A stretch of DNA of 5,529 bases from an uncultured Gammaproteobacteria bacterium (GTDB lineage Bacteria > Pseudomonadota > Gammaproteobacteria > Pseudomonadales > Azotimanducaceae). The notes below the pieces were generated by a model. It did no database searches and was not told the DNA's origin. It was given only the letters and a program-made list of their open reading frames with translations. The stretch covers positions 1 to 5,529 of the forward strand of contig CAJWLI010000111.1 in NCBI GenBank assembly GCA_913043075.1, read 5' to 3'. Numbering within the stretch: the stretch's first letter is position 1; each line of letters opens with the position of its first letter. Shown piece by piece: positions 5,497 to 5,529 of this stretch. Made by a program: the position numbers and the translations under genes.

Positions 5497-5529
5497 ATTG
5501 GGTTAGCCTAGCTTATTCGGCCAGCTAAA

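Noticed and set aside
5497..5529. End of an upstream gene (for example argC) on the minus strand
   Set aside because: Stop codons occur in all minus-strand frames here, but at most a few codons are visible and none match a recognisable C-terminus.

Overview
The window looks like a housekeeping segment of a gammaproteobacterial chromosome, moderately AT-rich. The evidence is E. coli-type TyrS, BirA, ErpA and MepM-like proteins, CCA-encoding tRNA genes, and a Thr(TGT)-Tyr(GTA)-Gly(TCC)-Thr(GGT) tRNA order identical to the E. coli thrU-tyrU-glyT-thrT cluster that precedes tufB. From memory, the overall order (bactofilin, erpA, mepM, tyrS, Ile/Ala tRNAs, birA, tRNA cluster) follows a block seen in Pseudomonas. 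In Pseudomonas that block also holds anmK, a whole rRNA operon, coaX and a SPOR-domain gene, all absent here. This fits a compact, possibly streamlined (perhaps marine) genome; lineage beyond Gammaproteobacteria is inference.

Layout. 1-466: four tRNA genes on the minus strand, the last cut by the window edge, with a good sigma-70-type promoter at 493-521. 534-1484: birA (minus), running toward that cluster with no visible terminator between. 1491-1771: a self-contained plus-strand unit of promoter, tRNA-Ile(GAT), tRNA-Ala(TGC) and a hairpin terminator, with no 16S, 23S or 5S gene beside it. 1787-3067: tyrS (minus), convergent on the tRNA pair and sharing the terminator. 3068-3246: divergent regulatory region. 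3247-4590: mepM-like murein endopeptidase (plus). 4608-4994 and 5034-5483: erpA and an upstream bactofilin gene (minus), probably co-transcribed and convergent with mepM.

The genes serve translation (tRNAs, TyrS), cofactor attachment (BirA), Fe-S cluster delivery (ErpA), and cell-wall growth and shape (MepM-like peptidase, bactofilin). I see no CRISPR array, mobile element, phage gene or defence system. The most notable points are the tRNA-Ile/tRNA-Ala pair without rRNA genes, a BirA whose DNA-binding domain appears to lack the recognition-helix region, and a bactofilin encoded close to an M23 endopeptidase.
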